Of a stretch of DNA of 64,000 bases, positions 45,201 through 54,657 are shown in pieces. Position 1 is the stretch's first letter; each line of letters opens with the position of its first letter. The DNA is from Fen-549 sp050011315. GTDB lineage: Bacteria > Actinomycetota > Thermoleophilia > Gaiellales > Gaiellaceae. The notes under the pieces are model-generated. The model was not told where the DNA came from. It was given only the letters and a program-made list of their open reading frames with translations, and did not search any database. Both the position numbers and the translations under genes were made by a program. The DNA lies in NCBI GenBank assembly GCA_050011315.1, contig JBEKJI010000004.1, positions 1-64,000 on the forward strand. The letters run 5' to 3'.

Positions 45201-45896
45201 TCCGCGAAGGCGATCGAGCATCTGATCGAGGCGCAGCACAGCTCGGAAGCGTCCGGCATCTCCGCGCCGGCGCGAATTCCCTGGAGGCGGGATCTGGTCG
45301 AGTCGTATGTCCGCTGCGGTCAGCTCGAGGAGGCCGAGAAAGCGCTCCAGGAGCTGGAGCGCAGAAACGAGGGAAACGACGCCGCATCGCCGCTCGCCGC
45401 GGCGGCTCGCTGCCGTGGTCTACTGGCCGGCGATACGGAGTTCGAGCAGAGCTTCGAGACCGCGCTGAGCCTGCATGCACAGACGCAGATGCCGTTCGAG
45501 CTCGCTCGCACCGAGCTCTGCTACGGCGAGCGTCTGCGCCGCGCCGGGAGACGTATCGACGCCCGCGTACAGCTTCGCTCGGCGCTCGAGATCTTCGACC
45601 GATTGGGAGCGGATCCCTGGGCGAAGCGCGCGCGCGCCGAGCTGGCGGCGACCGGCCAACCTGCGCGATCGAGGAAGGCGGGCCTCTCCGAGGAGTTGAC
45701 CTCTCAGGAGCTGCAGGTCGCCTTGACCGTGGCAAGAGGCGCGACCAACAAGGAGGCGGGCGCCGCGCTCTTCCTGACGCCGAAGACGATCGAGTTTCAC
45801 CTGGCCAAGATCTACCGTAAGCTCGACATCCGCTCGCGGACGGAGCTCGCGCTCCGAGTCGCCGAAGAGGGCGTTCCTTCGATAGGCGAACGCTGA
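42279..45896 (+). CDS. SARP-type/LuxR-type hybrid regulator with AAA+ ATPase and TPR region
   Basis: About 1205 residues. The N-terminal OmpR-like winged helix (about 1-95: DFRLLGPLEVVEDGRPLPLG, VVQKHISSLRKLLG) and a bacterial transcriptional activation domain (about 100-245, EALEVYRDARETLVQELG) form a SARP module. A STAND/AAA ATPase follows (about 280-560) with Walker A GEAGIGKTALL and Walker B-like LVAVDDLHWLDTS. A long TPR-like helical region runs to about 1130. A C-terminal LuxR helix-turn-helix (LTSQELQVALTVARGATNKE, FLTPKTIEFHLAKIYRKL) completes the protein. I choose the ATG at 42279, which begins the winged helix; the frame continues upstream without homology. Two DNA-binding domains in one chain are unusual. 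Probable activator of nearby genes (inferred). Confidence 0.9.
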   Translation: MPIDFRLLGPLEVVEDGRPLPLGGPRERALLALLLLNANRVVPRKRLIDELWGPSPPPTATNVVQKHISSLRKLLGERLITRRPGYLLRAEPGELDCDRFAALLERARKLSAEGALEQAAALLDQALALWRDDHPLADLLLEGSASRELERLDELRAAAVEERVDIRLELGEHAESIVELQAAVARHPLRERLRAELMLALYRSGRQAEALEVYRDARETLVQELGIEPGPALRQLEQRILAQDAALNLPVRPAASPVSPAVEPSEPAAGETRKEQARVSLVGRKTERDRVDRLLQRSRSGRSETLVVRGEAGIGKTALLRYAVGRAGGMCVLKARGMASESEMPFSGLLELLRPLLDRVDQLPTPQAAALASALAIGPPVEVDRFAISVATLSLLALAAESAPVLVAVDDLHWLDTSSGEALLFAARRLDAEPVALLFSIREGEPLALELAGLPQLVLTGLNRETSLELLATHGTAEIAPEVAEQLAASTGGNPLALLEIASLLSPDQLVGRAPLEDPLPTGAGIERVYARQIGALGAEAQTALLLAALGESDELDTVLCALHELGVDTSALEHAETAGLVTIENRQLDFRHPLLRAAVYSRACPAERRAAHRALASAYSKTSGEKAIELYAWHLAAATLEPDEAVADALARAGSRARNRSGYAAAARAFEQAAKLSPEDDRKAARLLAAAEAWQLANRTRQAVELLEQANLLAHEPLLHTEIVHLRGKIDAWSGPAVDAHEQLMSQAEALAVTMPEKAAAMITDAVTAAITCGDLNGAVAMGRRACELARHVGGTVELLATLQLGKALVVNGKEREGRPLIMRCEELFEIGEPLEYAYELALCAPALITIEEYARTDRVLRHVIDAARAANALGLLPYCLGALAELDLFIGRWTAGYANGFEAVHLAREAEQEGQLSYNLARLAQLEAAQGRAEPCRAHVDEALRIARAFSFGSTFPFAWSALGLLELGQGRSAKAIEHLIEAQHSSEASGISAPARIPWRRDLVESYVRCGQLEEAEKALQELERRNEGNDAASPLAAAARCRGLLAGDTEFEQSFETALSLHAQTQMPFELARTELCYGERLRRAGRRIDARVQLRSALEIFDRLGADPWAKRARAELAATGQPARSRKAGLSEELTSQELQVALTVARGATNKEAGAALFLTPKTIEFHLAKIYRKLDIRSRTELALRVAEEGVPSIGER

Positions 45897-45917
45897 GCGC
45901 TCGAGCCGCGACCCACC

Positions 45918-46031
45918 GCGCCGGCGAGCGCGGCCCAATGCGTCGTTTTCGGTCGCGCCTTTAGCCCTTGGCTACGGGCGCTCCTCGCACTCGTCGAACC
46001 ACCCCCGATCGACAGGTCGTCATTCGAAACG
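45918..46031. repeat. Degenerate family B element
   Basis: Partial, diverged match to 47720-47883 in the same orientation (GAGCGCGGCC..., TTTCGGTCGCGCC, GGCTACG, CTCGCACT, CGATC, TCATTCG). Terminal repeats are not recognisable. Confidence 0.5.
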
Positions 46032-46054
46032 AGTCCCAAATCTCTCGCTTCTGG

Positions 46055-46168
46055 CATGTGCTCGACGCTAAGCGCCAGGGGGACGCCGCGAAAGACTGGA
46101 AAACCCTACAAAAAGCGGCGCCCGACCATACGAAGTGAGTTGTCTATCGCCGCCTGAAGCGCGACGGG
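46055..46168. repeat. 115-nt interspersed repeat, copy 2
   Basis: Matches 39607-39721. It lies between the convergent SARP-LuxR and fmdB-like genes, directly next to the degenerate family B element. Confidence 0.65.
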
Positions 46169-46187
46169 CGGTCGACTGTAGGCTGGA

Positions 46188-46472
46188 CTACGACGAGCTC
46201 GAGTCGCTCTTCTTCGACTCCGGCTTGCTCTCGCTCTTGCCGCTCTCGCCGCCCGAGTCGGAGCCTGCCGCTTCCTTCACCTGGCGGCGCGAGCCGCGGC
46301 CGTAGTCGGTCGCATAGAAACCGGAGCCCTTGTAATGGATGGCGGCCGGATGGAGCACGCGCTCGAGCGGGGCCTGCCCGCAAACCTCGCAGGTTTCCGG
46401 CTGCGGATCGTCCATGCGCTGAAAGACCTCGAAGATGTGGCCCTGCGGGCAGCGGTATTCGTAGATTGGCAT
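46188..46472 (-). CDS. FmdB-family zinc-ribbon protein
   Basis: 94 residues. The N-terminal zinc ribbon is MPIYEYRCPQGHIFEVFQRM with CEVCG, followed by LERVLHPAAIHYKGSGFYATDYG, the family hallmark. The tail after residue 65 is Ser/Glu/Lys rich and probably disordered. Described elsewhere as a putative regulatory protein of the FmdB type; function unproven. Co-directional with the small gene and mqnD upstream. Confidence 0.9.
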   Translation of the reverse strand: MPIYEYRCPQGHIFEVFQRMDDPQPETCEVCGQAPLERVLHPAAIHYKGSGFYATDYGRGSRRQVKEAAGSDSGGESGKSESKPESKKSDSSSS

Positions 46473-46505
46473 CGCCGGAAGGCTAGCGGGCGCAGGAAGA
46501 GATGA

Positions 46506-46727
46506 CTATCGCCTACGTTCGGAAGCCTCGCGGTGGCAAGGTGCATCCTCGAAGGCGGTGAGCCCATCCGGGGTCCGGCGGTGGCGGCCGCGGCGCCGGG
46601 CAGCCACTGCGGCCGAGGCGCCGACGACGCTTCCGAGCAGGAAAGAGCCAGCATTTCTGAAGAAACCGCGCACGCCGTTTCGCTCCTCGCTCACCTCGGC
46701 GGCTTCCTTTCCTGTCGCTTTGGCCAC
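46506..46727 (-). CDS. Small single-TM protein (YtxH-like)
   Basis: 73 residues, GTG start. A polar N-terminus, FFRNAGSFLLGSVVGASAAVAARRRG as a Gly/Ala-rich membrane segment followed by arginines, then GLTAFEDAPCHREASE. It resembles YtxH/GvpP-like small membrane proteins; function unknown. It lies between mqnD and fmdB with short gaps, so it is probably co-transcribed. Confidence 0.6.
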   Translation of the reverse strand: MAKATGKEAAEVSEERNGVRGFFRNAGSFLLGSVVGASAAVAARRRGRHRRTPDGLTAFEDAPCHREASERRR

Positions 46728-46760
46728 AACTCGGCCCCGGAGAAAGCTTCCTCTCTCACG

Positions 46761-47555
46761 CTAGTCGCTCGCGGGCGCCGCGTGAAGTAGAGATTCGATC
46801 GCCCGCATCCCGGTCTCGCCGAGATCGATGCTCGACTCGTTCACGTACAGCTCGATGTGAGCGCGGCGCACCTCGGCAGAGAGCTCCTGCGCATTGGCGC
46901 GGACATAGCCGGCGCTCGCCTGGGGATGGGCGAAGGCGTACTCGACCGAGGCGCGGATCGCCCGCTCGGCGGCGGCACGCGTCTCGGAGTCGAGATCGGA
47001 GCGGGCGCAGATCCCGGCCAGCGGAACCGGCAGCCCCGTCTCCTTCTTCCACAGCTCGCCCAGATCGCAGACGCGGACGAGGCCGTGCTCGGCGTAGGTG
47101 AAACGGCTCTCGTGGATGATCAAGCCGGCCGTGGCATCGCCCTTCTCGATCGCCCGCAGGATGCGGTCGTAGCGGAGCTCGACAACCTCGCCGAGCGCGG
47201 GCGCGAAGCGGCGCAGGAGCAGGAAGGCAGTGGTCTGCAAGCCCGGCACGGCGATCGGCCCGGCCGCCGCCTGCGCCAGGCTGATCGCCTCACGCGCGAC
47301 CACGAGCGGTCCGCAACCGAAACCGAGCGCGGCGCCGCTCCCGAGTAGCCGGTAGCGATCGCCGACCCCGGCGAAGGCACCGAAGCTGAGCTTGGTCAGC
47401 TCGAGCTCCCCGTCTAGCGCGCGCCGGTTCAACTCCTCGATATCGAGCAAGACCGGCTCAACCTCGAAGGGCGCCTCGACCAGACCATGCACCAGCGCAT
47501 GGAAGGCAAAGGTGTCGTTCGGACAGGGCGAGAAGCCGAAGCGGAGCGTCGTCAT
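46761..47555 (-). CDS. mqnD: 1,4-dihydroxy-6-naphthoate synthase (futalosine menaquinone pathway)
   Basis: Periplasmic-binding-protein-fold enzyme converting cyclic de-hypoxanthine futalosine to 1,4-dihydroxy-6-naphthoate. 264 residues. Seen: RFGFSPCPNDTFAFHALVHG at the N-terminus (SPCPNDTF is characteristic), LTKLSFGAF, IAVPGLQTTAFLL, ATAGLIIHESRFTYAEHGL with the key His, and YVNESSIDLG near the end. mqnB is 1.6 kb to the right in the same direction, indicating the alternative menaquinone route. Confidence 0.94.
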   Translation of the reverse strand: MTTLRFGFSPCPNDTFAFHALVHGLVEAPFEVEPVLLDIEELNRRALDGELELTKLSFGAFAGVGDRYRLLGSGAALGFGCGPLVVAREAISLAQAAAGPIAVPGLQTTAFLLLRRFAPALGEVVELRYDRILRAIEKGDATAGLIIHESRFTYAEHGLVRVCDLGELWKKETGLPVPLAGICARSDLDSETRAAAERAIRASVEYAFAHPQASAGYVRANAQELSAEVRRAHIELYVNESSIDLGETGMRAIESLLHAAPASD

Positions 47556-47648
47556 CGACTCGACCGTACCGCAAACTCAGCCCGATCGAACTTCGATCGA
47601 AAAGGCGCCGTTTCGCACGCGCTCGCAACCGGATCTCGTCGCGTTCTT

Positions 47649-47714
47649 TCGGCACGAAGCCGGCACATTTCGGCGCGCCTTTTCTCGATACCGTTTCCCG
47701 CCCCGTGGGAGGGT
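47649..47714. repeat. 66-bp direct repeat, left copy
   Basis: TCGGCAC..A..CGG.ACATTTC..., TTTTC.TCGATACCGT..., ending GAGGGT, matching 48980-49045 at the same length. The two copies bracket a family B element and the GNAT pair. The adjoining 47556-47648 shows nothing else. Confidence 0.6.
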
Positions 47715-47719
47715 TGATG

Positions 47720-47883
47720 GAGCGCCAAGCGAAACGAAGCACTCCATCGCCTGGCCGCGCTCGGCGGCGCGATACTGCGTCCTCGGTCGCGCCCGTAGCC
47801 CCGGCTACGAACGCGACACTGCGTCCTTGTCTCGCACTCACCGATCACACCCAGTCGACGGGTCTTCATTCCGCTTGGCGCTC
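47720..47883. mobile_element. MITE-like element, family B, copy 1
   Basis: 164 bp with terminal inverted repeats GAGCGCCAAGCGAA / TTCCGCTTGGCGCTC and an internal hairpin GTAGCCCCGGCTAC. It is over 95% identical, in inverted orientation, to 53756-53920. Homology continues about 50 bp past the right terminus (GTGGATTAGCGAGGTGCC...). It shares the internal layout with family A (GACGCAG, GCGTTCGTA, CGCGAC.GAGGAC), so the families are probably related. Confidence 0.7.
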
Positions 47884-47973
47884 TGGGGTGGCGGGTGGAT
47901 TAGCGAGGTGCCAGGGACCTGAGAAGTTCAGATCGCGCTCTGTCTCGAGCCCGGTTCCTGCTTCAATCGTCTC

Positions 47974-48444
47974 GTGGCCGAGATCGAGATCGCCCGCGAA
48001 CCCTACGGCAGCCCGGTGTCGCGCCCTCTGACCGACGCGCAGGCCGAGGAGTTGGTCGAGCGCTACGGCGGCCTGGAGGGCGCCGGCGCCGAGCCCGAGC
48101 CCGAACTGTTCGAGGATCCCGACGGCTACTTCCTCGTCGCCCGGCTGGACGGGAGCCCGGTCGGCTGCGCCGGCATCTGCCGCTGCGAAGGCGCGCAGAC
48201 CGCCGAGCTGAGGCGCATGTACGTCGCCCCCGAGGTCCGGCGCACCGGAGTCGCCCGCGCCCTGGTGACCGCACTCGAGGAGAAGGCGCGCGAGCTCGGA
48301 TACGGGACCCTGCGCCTCGAGACGGGCCCCGAACAACCGGAGGCCGTCCACCTCTACGAAACGAGCGGCTTCACCGTCATCCCCAACTTCGGGCCCTACA
48401 GCGGACAGCGGCGCAGCATCTGCATGGAGAAGCCGCTCCGGTGA
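47974..48444 (+). CDS. GNAT-family N-acetyltransferase, first of a pair
   Basis: 156 residues, GTG start. GNAT core: FLVARLDGSPVGCAGIC, then the acetyl-CoA loop AELRRMYVAPEVRRTGVARALV (motif A R-x-x-G-x-A), followed by GTLRLETGPEQPEAVHLYETSGF. Closely related to the next gene, with which it overlaps by 4 bp (GTGA). Substrate unknown. The pair is inserted between mqnD and mqnB and bracketed by repeats. Confidence 0.9.
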   Translation: MAEIEIAREPYGSPVSRPLTDAQAEELVERYGGLEGAGAEPEPELFEDPDGYFLVARLDGSPVGCAGICRCEGAQTAELRRMYVAPEVRRTGVARALVTALEEKARELGYGTLRLETGPEQPEAVHLYETSGFTVIPNFGPYSGQRRSICMEKPLR

Positions 48445-48920
48445 TCGAGCCCGAGATCTCGATCGGCCCTGAGAGCTACGCGAGCCCAACCGTACGCCGG
48501 CTCGTGGCCGCGTTGGCCGAGGAGTTAGCCCGGCGATACCCCGGCGACGATCCCAACTGCAAAGGCGGAGAGCCGGAGCCCGAGGAGTTCGAGCCGCCGC
48601 GCGGGCGCTTCCTCGTTGTCCGGATGGAAGGCGAGCCGGTCGGCTGCGGGGGCGTCTGCATGCGGGACGGCGCCGGGCCGGCGGAGGTTCGGAGGATGTA
48701 CGTGGTGCCCCAGGCGCGCGGGCTCGGGATCTCGCGAAGGATTTTGGATGCGCTCGAGCAGGAGGCGCGCAGGCTCGGGCGGAAGCGGCTGCGACTGGAG
48801 ACGGGGATCAACCAGCCCGAGGCGATCGGCCTCTACACATCCAGCGACTTCGAGCGGATCCGGAATTTCGGGCCCTATGTCGGCGAGGCGCGCAGCGTCT
48901 GCTTCGAGAAGCGTCTGTAG
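48441..48920 (+). CDS. GNAT-family N-acetyltransferase, second of a pair
   Basis: 159 residues, GTG start overlapping the first GNAT. Acetyl-CoA loop VRRMYVVPQARGLGISRRIL, then RLRLETGINQPEAIGLYTSSDF and NFGPYVGEARSVCFEKRL. The two proteins share layout and many residues (PEPEEFEPPRGRFLVVRM versus the matching segment), a tandem duplication followed by divergence. They may form a heterodimer; not shown by sequence. Confidence 0.9.
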   Translation: MIEPEISIGPESYASPTVRRLVAALAEELARRYPGDDPNCKGGEPEPEEFEPPRGRFLVVRMEGEPVGCGGVCMRDGAGPAEVRRMYVVPQARGLGISRRILDALEQEARRLGRKRLRLETGINQPEAIGLYTSSDFERIRNFGPYVGEARSVCFEKRL

Positions 48921-48979
48921 AACTCGAATCACAACGAAGCAACTCCGCCGCCCGACAGGCTTGGCGGCGCGGTTCTCAC

Positions 48980-49045
48980 TCGGCACACAAACGGGACATT
49001 TCAGAGCGCTTTTCCTCGATACCGTGCTACGCCCAGTGAGAGGGT
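48980..49045. repeat. 66-bp direct repeat, right copy
   Basis: Partner of 47649-47714. Just to its left (48930-48978) a short stretch resembles the left half of family B elements, possibly a decayed copy. Confidence 0.6.
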
Positions 49046-49118
49046 GGGGGGTGGAGAGGTGGGCAACGGCTCCCGAACCCCGAGAAGTCCCGAGGAGCCT
49101 CGCCCGCGAGCCGAGTTC

Positions 49119-49661
49119 CTAGAGCAGCTTCTCGAGCAGCCGCCGCGTCGCACCCGCGAGCACGAAGAGACCGTCGTCGACGCGCCAGCTGGAACGGCTC
49201 GGTTCCTCGACCTCGTTCGAGATCACGCGCAGCTCGAGCGCCGGGATCGCGGCCAGCTGCGCGGCGCGCATGACCGAAAAACCCTCCATCGCCTCGACCT
49301 CGACGTTGCTCGAGCCACCGACGCTGGCAGTTGTCCCGACCGGCAGGAAGCGCGCCTCGGGAAGTGCCTCGCGCGCCGCCTCGAGCAGCCCGGGATCGGG
49401 AGCGAGCCGGTTCACCGAGAAGCGCTGGAAGAGATCGCAGTAGACGGCCTCGGAGCCGACGACGACATCGAGCAAATCGATCCCCGAGCCATGCCTCGCT
49501 CCCGCCAGCCCCACGTTCAGTATCGCCCGCGGACGCTCTCTGACAATCTCCTTGGCGGTGGCGATCGCCGCCTCGACCGGCCCTACCCCGCAGACGAGCA
49601 ACCGCGCCCGGTCGCGCGCTCCCGCGAGCTCCTGACCGATGGCGCCGACAACGAGGATCAT
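49119..49661 (-). CDS. mqnB: Futalosine hydrolase-like nucleosidase
   Basis: Phosphorylase-superfamily nucleosidase, predicted to split futalosine into hypoxanthine and dehypoxanthinyl futalosine. 180 residues, shorter than most MqnB (about 200-230). Seen: ILVVGAIGQELAG, LLVCGVGPVEAAIAT, ILNVGLAGAR, and the substrate motif VEVEAMEGFSVMRAAQ containing the E-x-M-E-G signature, then LRVISNEVEE. The function is supported by mqnD in the neighbourhood. A related MTA/SAH nucleosidase function is the alternative. Confidence 0.82.
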   Translation of the reverse strand: MILVVGAIGQELAGARDRARLLVCGVGPVEAAIATAKEIVRERPRAILNVGLAGARHGSGIDLLDVVVGSEAVYCDLFQRFSVNRLAPDPGLLEAAREALPEARFLPVGTTASVGGSSNVEVEAMEGFSVMRAAQLAAIPALELRVISNEVEEPSRSSWRVDDGLFVLAGATRRLLEKLL

Positions 49662-49950
49662 GCCGGAAAGCTACCCGTAGCGAACAAAACGGGAACGTTC
49701 GGCGACTGACGGCACTTCTTTCTCCTTTCCCCGCCTTGAGCGAAAAACGGATTGAAGGCAGGTCGACCGAGCCTGACGGCACTTCTTTCCGCCGCCCGCC
49801 ACCGAGCCACCCGCCCGCGGGGTCGTCACAAAGTACCGTCCCGACGAGGCGGGAAACGCTCCTCGATGTGCCGATTCTGCGCCGACTCTGGAACGCGGCA
49901 AGTCGACCCGTAGCGGTCAAGCGCGCTTAGAGCATATTCCGGTAGGGATG

Positions 49951-50090
49951 TGCGTCCGAGGAGGTCAAGCCGTGGATGCCAGTGGCCGAAGGGTTGTGAA
50001 GGCGCACTGGTAGTGCGGTGAGCGGCCCTTCGGTTGCTGGCGCCGCGGATCGGCCGCCTCGGGCGTGCAGGCCTAGCGAAATAGGCTTTT
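49951..50090 (+). ncRNA. Candidate structured small RNA with intrinsic terminator
   Basis: Nested helices: CCGAGG (49956-49961) with CCTCGG (50057-50062); GCCAG (49978-49982) with CTGGC (50037-50041); CCGAAGGG (49986-49993) with CCCTTCGG (50026-50033); CGCACT (50003-50008) with AGTGCG (50012-50017). Directly after, GCCTA-GCGAAA-TAGGC-TTTT (50071-50090) is an intrinsic terminator on the plus strand only. I could not match it to SRP RNA, 6S, tmRNA, RNase P or a known riboswitch. The next plus-strand gene is over 700 bp away, favouring a trans-acting RNA. 49662-49950 otherwise shows only a repeated CTGACGGCACTTCTTTC (two copies, about 84 bp apart). Confidence 0.5.
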
Positions 50091-50718
50091 AGGCAACTAC
50101 GCGCAAGCGCATCCCCAACGCGCCTATGACATACCGGATCCGGCGCTCGCCGAGCTCGTCGCCCGGCTCGAACGGCTCCGGGACGGCTTCACGAGCCTCG
50201 TTGAGACGGGCACGACCGCCCGAACCCTGCCAGTCTGCTGAGGATTCCCGCTCTGCCTGCTCGCTACCCGTGGCTTCGTTTTCGGACTCCAGATCGACCA
50301 GGTAGAGAGAGTGAACGGAGTCGTCACCCGCCTCTGCTTTCTCTGTTGCCTGCGTCTGACCGCCGCGCCGAGCGACCGAGCCCACCCAGCGCGGCCGTTC
50401 GGTCTGCTCGGGCTCGACCCACCCGGCGCCGCCGGTCTGCGAGCCGCCGCGACGCGCGACCGAGCCGAGCCAGCGCGGCTGTTCCGAGCCTTCCTCCCGT
50501 ACCTGCGCTTCGCCGTTGCCTACGGCCGGCTCGAGCCAAAGGGGTGCCGCCAGATCTTGATCGCGCGAGGGAACAGTTTCGGGTGCCACAGCCATACCTC
50601 GATGATCGACCCCGGCGCGGCGGATTTTGCGACGACTTTCGTAGGCAGCCACAAAGCGGGGATGCCGGTATCCCGTTTGCGCGTACCGCGCGCGGCACGG
50701 GGGAAGAGCCGGCCGCAC
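50089..50718 (-). CDS. Hypothetical Glu/Arg-rich protein with internal repeat
   Basis: Open frame of 209 residues, GTG start at 50718 or ATG at 50595 (MAVAPETVPSRDQD). The segment PRWLGSVARRGG recurs as PRWVGSVARRGG 32 residues later; otherwise acidic and low-complexity, with no TM helix or known domain. The composition is plausible for a soluble disordered protein, but no homology supports it and the 5' part is dubious. Its stop lies in the tail of the predicted small-RNA terminator. Confidence 0.35.
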   Translation of the reverse strand: MRPALPPCRARYAQTGYRHPRFVAAYESRRKIRRAGVDHRGMAVAPETVPSRDQDLAAPLWLEPAVGNGEAQVREEGSEQPRWLGSVARRGGSQTGGAGWVEPEQTERPRWVGSVARRGGQTQATEKAEAGDDSVHSLYLVDLESENEATGSEQAERESSADWQGSGGRARLNEAREAVPEPFEPGDELGERRIRYVIGALGMRLRVVA

Positions 50719-50812
50719 CGTTCGGCCCCGTTCGCTCCCGTCGAGGGCACACGGGTCTGGTACGCGCTTCAGAGAGCTTGCGCTTCCCTGGCGGTTCAGG
50801 AAGACTGCAGCC

Positions 50813-51186
50813 GTGGGCTACACGGTCTTCCGCAACGACGAGCGCGAGTTCCGCTCACCCCAGCGCGGCGATCCGAACCGCGGTATCGCTCCCCTTTCGG
50901 AGGCCCTCCACAACATGCGCGCGAACATCTGGCGCCTGCCGCCAGGGGTACGCGGCGCCCGCCACGTCGAGCACGTTCAGGAGGAGATGTTCGTCGTCCT
51001 CGAGGGCACCGCGACGATGCTCCTCGGCGATCCGCCCAAGCGAGTCGAGCTGCCGCACGGCTCGGTCGCCGTCGTCGAGACCGAGACCGCTCTCCAGCTC
51101 CGCAACGAGAGCGGCGAGGAGGTCACGGTCCTGATCGTCGGCGCGCCGCCCGAGCAGGGCAAGGCCGAGTACCTGCCTGACGTGGA

Positions 51187-51190
<4 letters not shown>
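50813..51190 (+). CDS. Single-domain cupin protein
   Basis: 125 residues, GTG start. Small beta-barrel cupin with motif 1-like GARHVEHVQEEMFVVLEGTA (His, His, Glu ligands) and motif 2-like LPHGSVAVVETETALQL, so a metal-binding fold. Substrate unknown. Convergent with clpB: the two stop codons share the palindrome CTAG (51187-51190). Confidence 0.85.
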
Positions 51191-53667
<2,477 letters not shown>

Positions 53668-53755
53668 CAGCTCACCTCGGAACAAAGAACGGACGACTTG
53701 GTGGATCCAGAACTTCTCTGAGTCCAGGGCACCTCGCTAATCCACCCTCCTCCCC

Positions 53756-53920
53756 AGAGCGCCAAGCGGAATGAAGACCCGTCGACTGGGTGTGATCGTT
53801 GAGTGCGAGACAAGGACGCAGTGTCGCGTTCGTAGCCGAGGCTACGGGCGCGACCGAGGACGCAGTATCGCGCCGCCGAGCGCGGCCAGGCGATGGAGTG
53901 CTTCGTTTCGCTTGGCGCTC
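53756..53920. mobile_element. MITE-like element, family B, copy 2
   Basis: 165 bp, inverted relative to 47720-47883. Terminal repeats GAGCGCCAAGCGGAA / TTTCGCTTGGCGCTC. It lies between hspR and clpB, filling most of the 298-bp gap, so it may affect clpB transcription. Homology with copy 1 extends left to about 53709. Confidence 0.7.
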
Positions 53921-53965
53921 TGCGACGGAGTGCTTCGTCTTGAGACGAGTTCCACGACTCTCCTC

Positions 53966-54358
53966 CTACCCGTCCTGCCGCCTTCGCCGCGGGTGTGGAA
54001 GCGGCGGCTGGGGCGGCCGGTAGATGACGAGCTCGCGCCGGTAGGAACGGTGCACCTGCTCGATCGCCTCCCGCATCTCCCGCTCCAGCCGGTCGAGCCG
54101 CGAGCGCATCTTGCGCATCTCGTCCTCGAGCACGAGCACCCGCTCGACCCCGGCCAGGTTCAGCCCCAGCTCCGTGGTCAGGCGCTGGATCTCGCGCAGC
54201 CGCTCGAGATCGGCCTCGGAGTAGAGCCGCGTGTTCCCGCCCGTCCGCTGCGGCCGCACCAGCCCCTTGGCCTCGTAGATGCGCAGCGTCTGCGGATGCA
54301 TGCCGACCAGCTCGGCCGCGATCGAGATCATGTAACGGGGGCGATCGTCACTCGTCAT
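53966..54358 (-). CDS. hspR: HspR-type MerR-family heat-shock repressor
   Basis: 130 residues. MerR helix-turn-helix (about 8-75): YMISIAAELVGMHPQTLRIY, GLVRPQRTGGNTRLYSEADL. A coiled-coil region (about 85-112) and a basic Pro-rich tail follow. HspR represses the dnaK operon and clpB in Streptomyces and Mycobacterium by binding HAIR inverted repeats with DnaK as co-repressor. Here it is the last gene of the dnaK operon, overlapping the membrane gene by 4 bp. I found no clear CTTGAGT-N7-ACTCAAG upstream of dnaK. Confidence 0.92.
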   Translation of the reverse strand: MTSDDRPRYMISIAAELVGMHPQTLRIYEAKGLVRPQRTGGNTRLYSEADLERLREIQRLTTELGLNLAGVERVLVLEDEMRKMRSRLDRLEREMREAIEQVHRSYRRELVIYRPPQPPLPHPRRRRQDG

Positions 54359-54657
54359 CGTCGTCGTCCTTCACGGGCAGTTGCGCGGATACGCGAGCTC
54401 AGCCAGCGCGAGAGGGCGATGCTCGAGACAACGAACAGTGCCACCCCGGCGACGGGACTCAGCGTAAAAAAGACGATGATCGCCAACACGTCGAGCACTC
54501 CCACCGACGCGAGCATGAGCATGGAGACCGGCCGGATCGCGGCCGGATCGGGTGCGACCTCGTCGCCTCCGAGCTCGAGCCCACTATCGTCGGGCTCCAG
54601 CAACCCCTCGCGCTCGGCTTGCTCGCGCAACTGCTCGTTGATCGACCTGTCGCTCAC
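54355..54657 (-). CDS. Small two-TM protein inside the dnaK operon
   Basis: 100 residues. An acidic cytoplasmic-type N-terminus (INEQLREQAEREGLLEPDD) is followed by two hydrophobic helices (about 44-65 and 66-85: SMLMLASVGVLDVLAIIVFF, PVAGVALFVVSSIAL) and a basic end. Family unknown. It overlaps the dnaJ stop by one base and the hspR start by 4 bp, so it is tightly coupled to both. Other actinobacterial dnaK operons usually have dnaJ directly followed by hspR. Confidence 0.75.
   Translation of the reverse strand: MSDRSINEQLREQAEREGLLEPDDSGLELGGDEVAPDPAAIRPVSMLMLASVGVLDVLAIIVFFTLSPVAGVALFVVSSIALSRWLSSRIRATAREGRRR

Noticed and set aside
49951..50070. Group II intron fragment
   Set aside because: GTGCG at the left end recalls an intron 5' end, but there is no domain V, no reverse transcriptase and the region is far too short.
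50311..51180. 289-residue plus-strand open frame overlapping the cupin gene
   Set aside because: Arg/Pro/Ala-rich, and it covers the cupin in another frame. The cupin frame has recognisable motifs.
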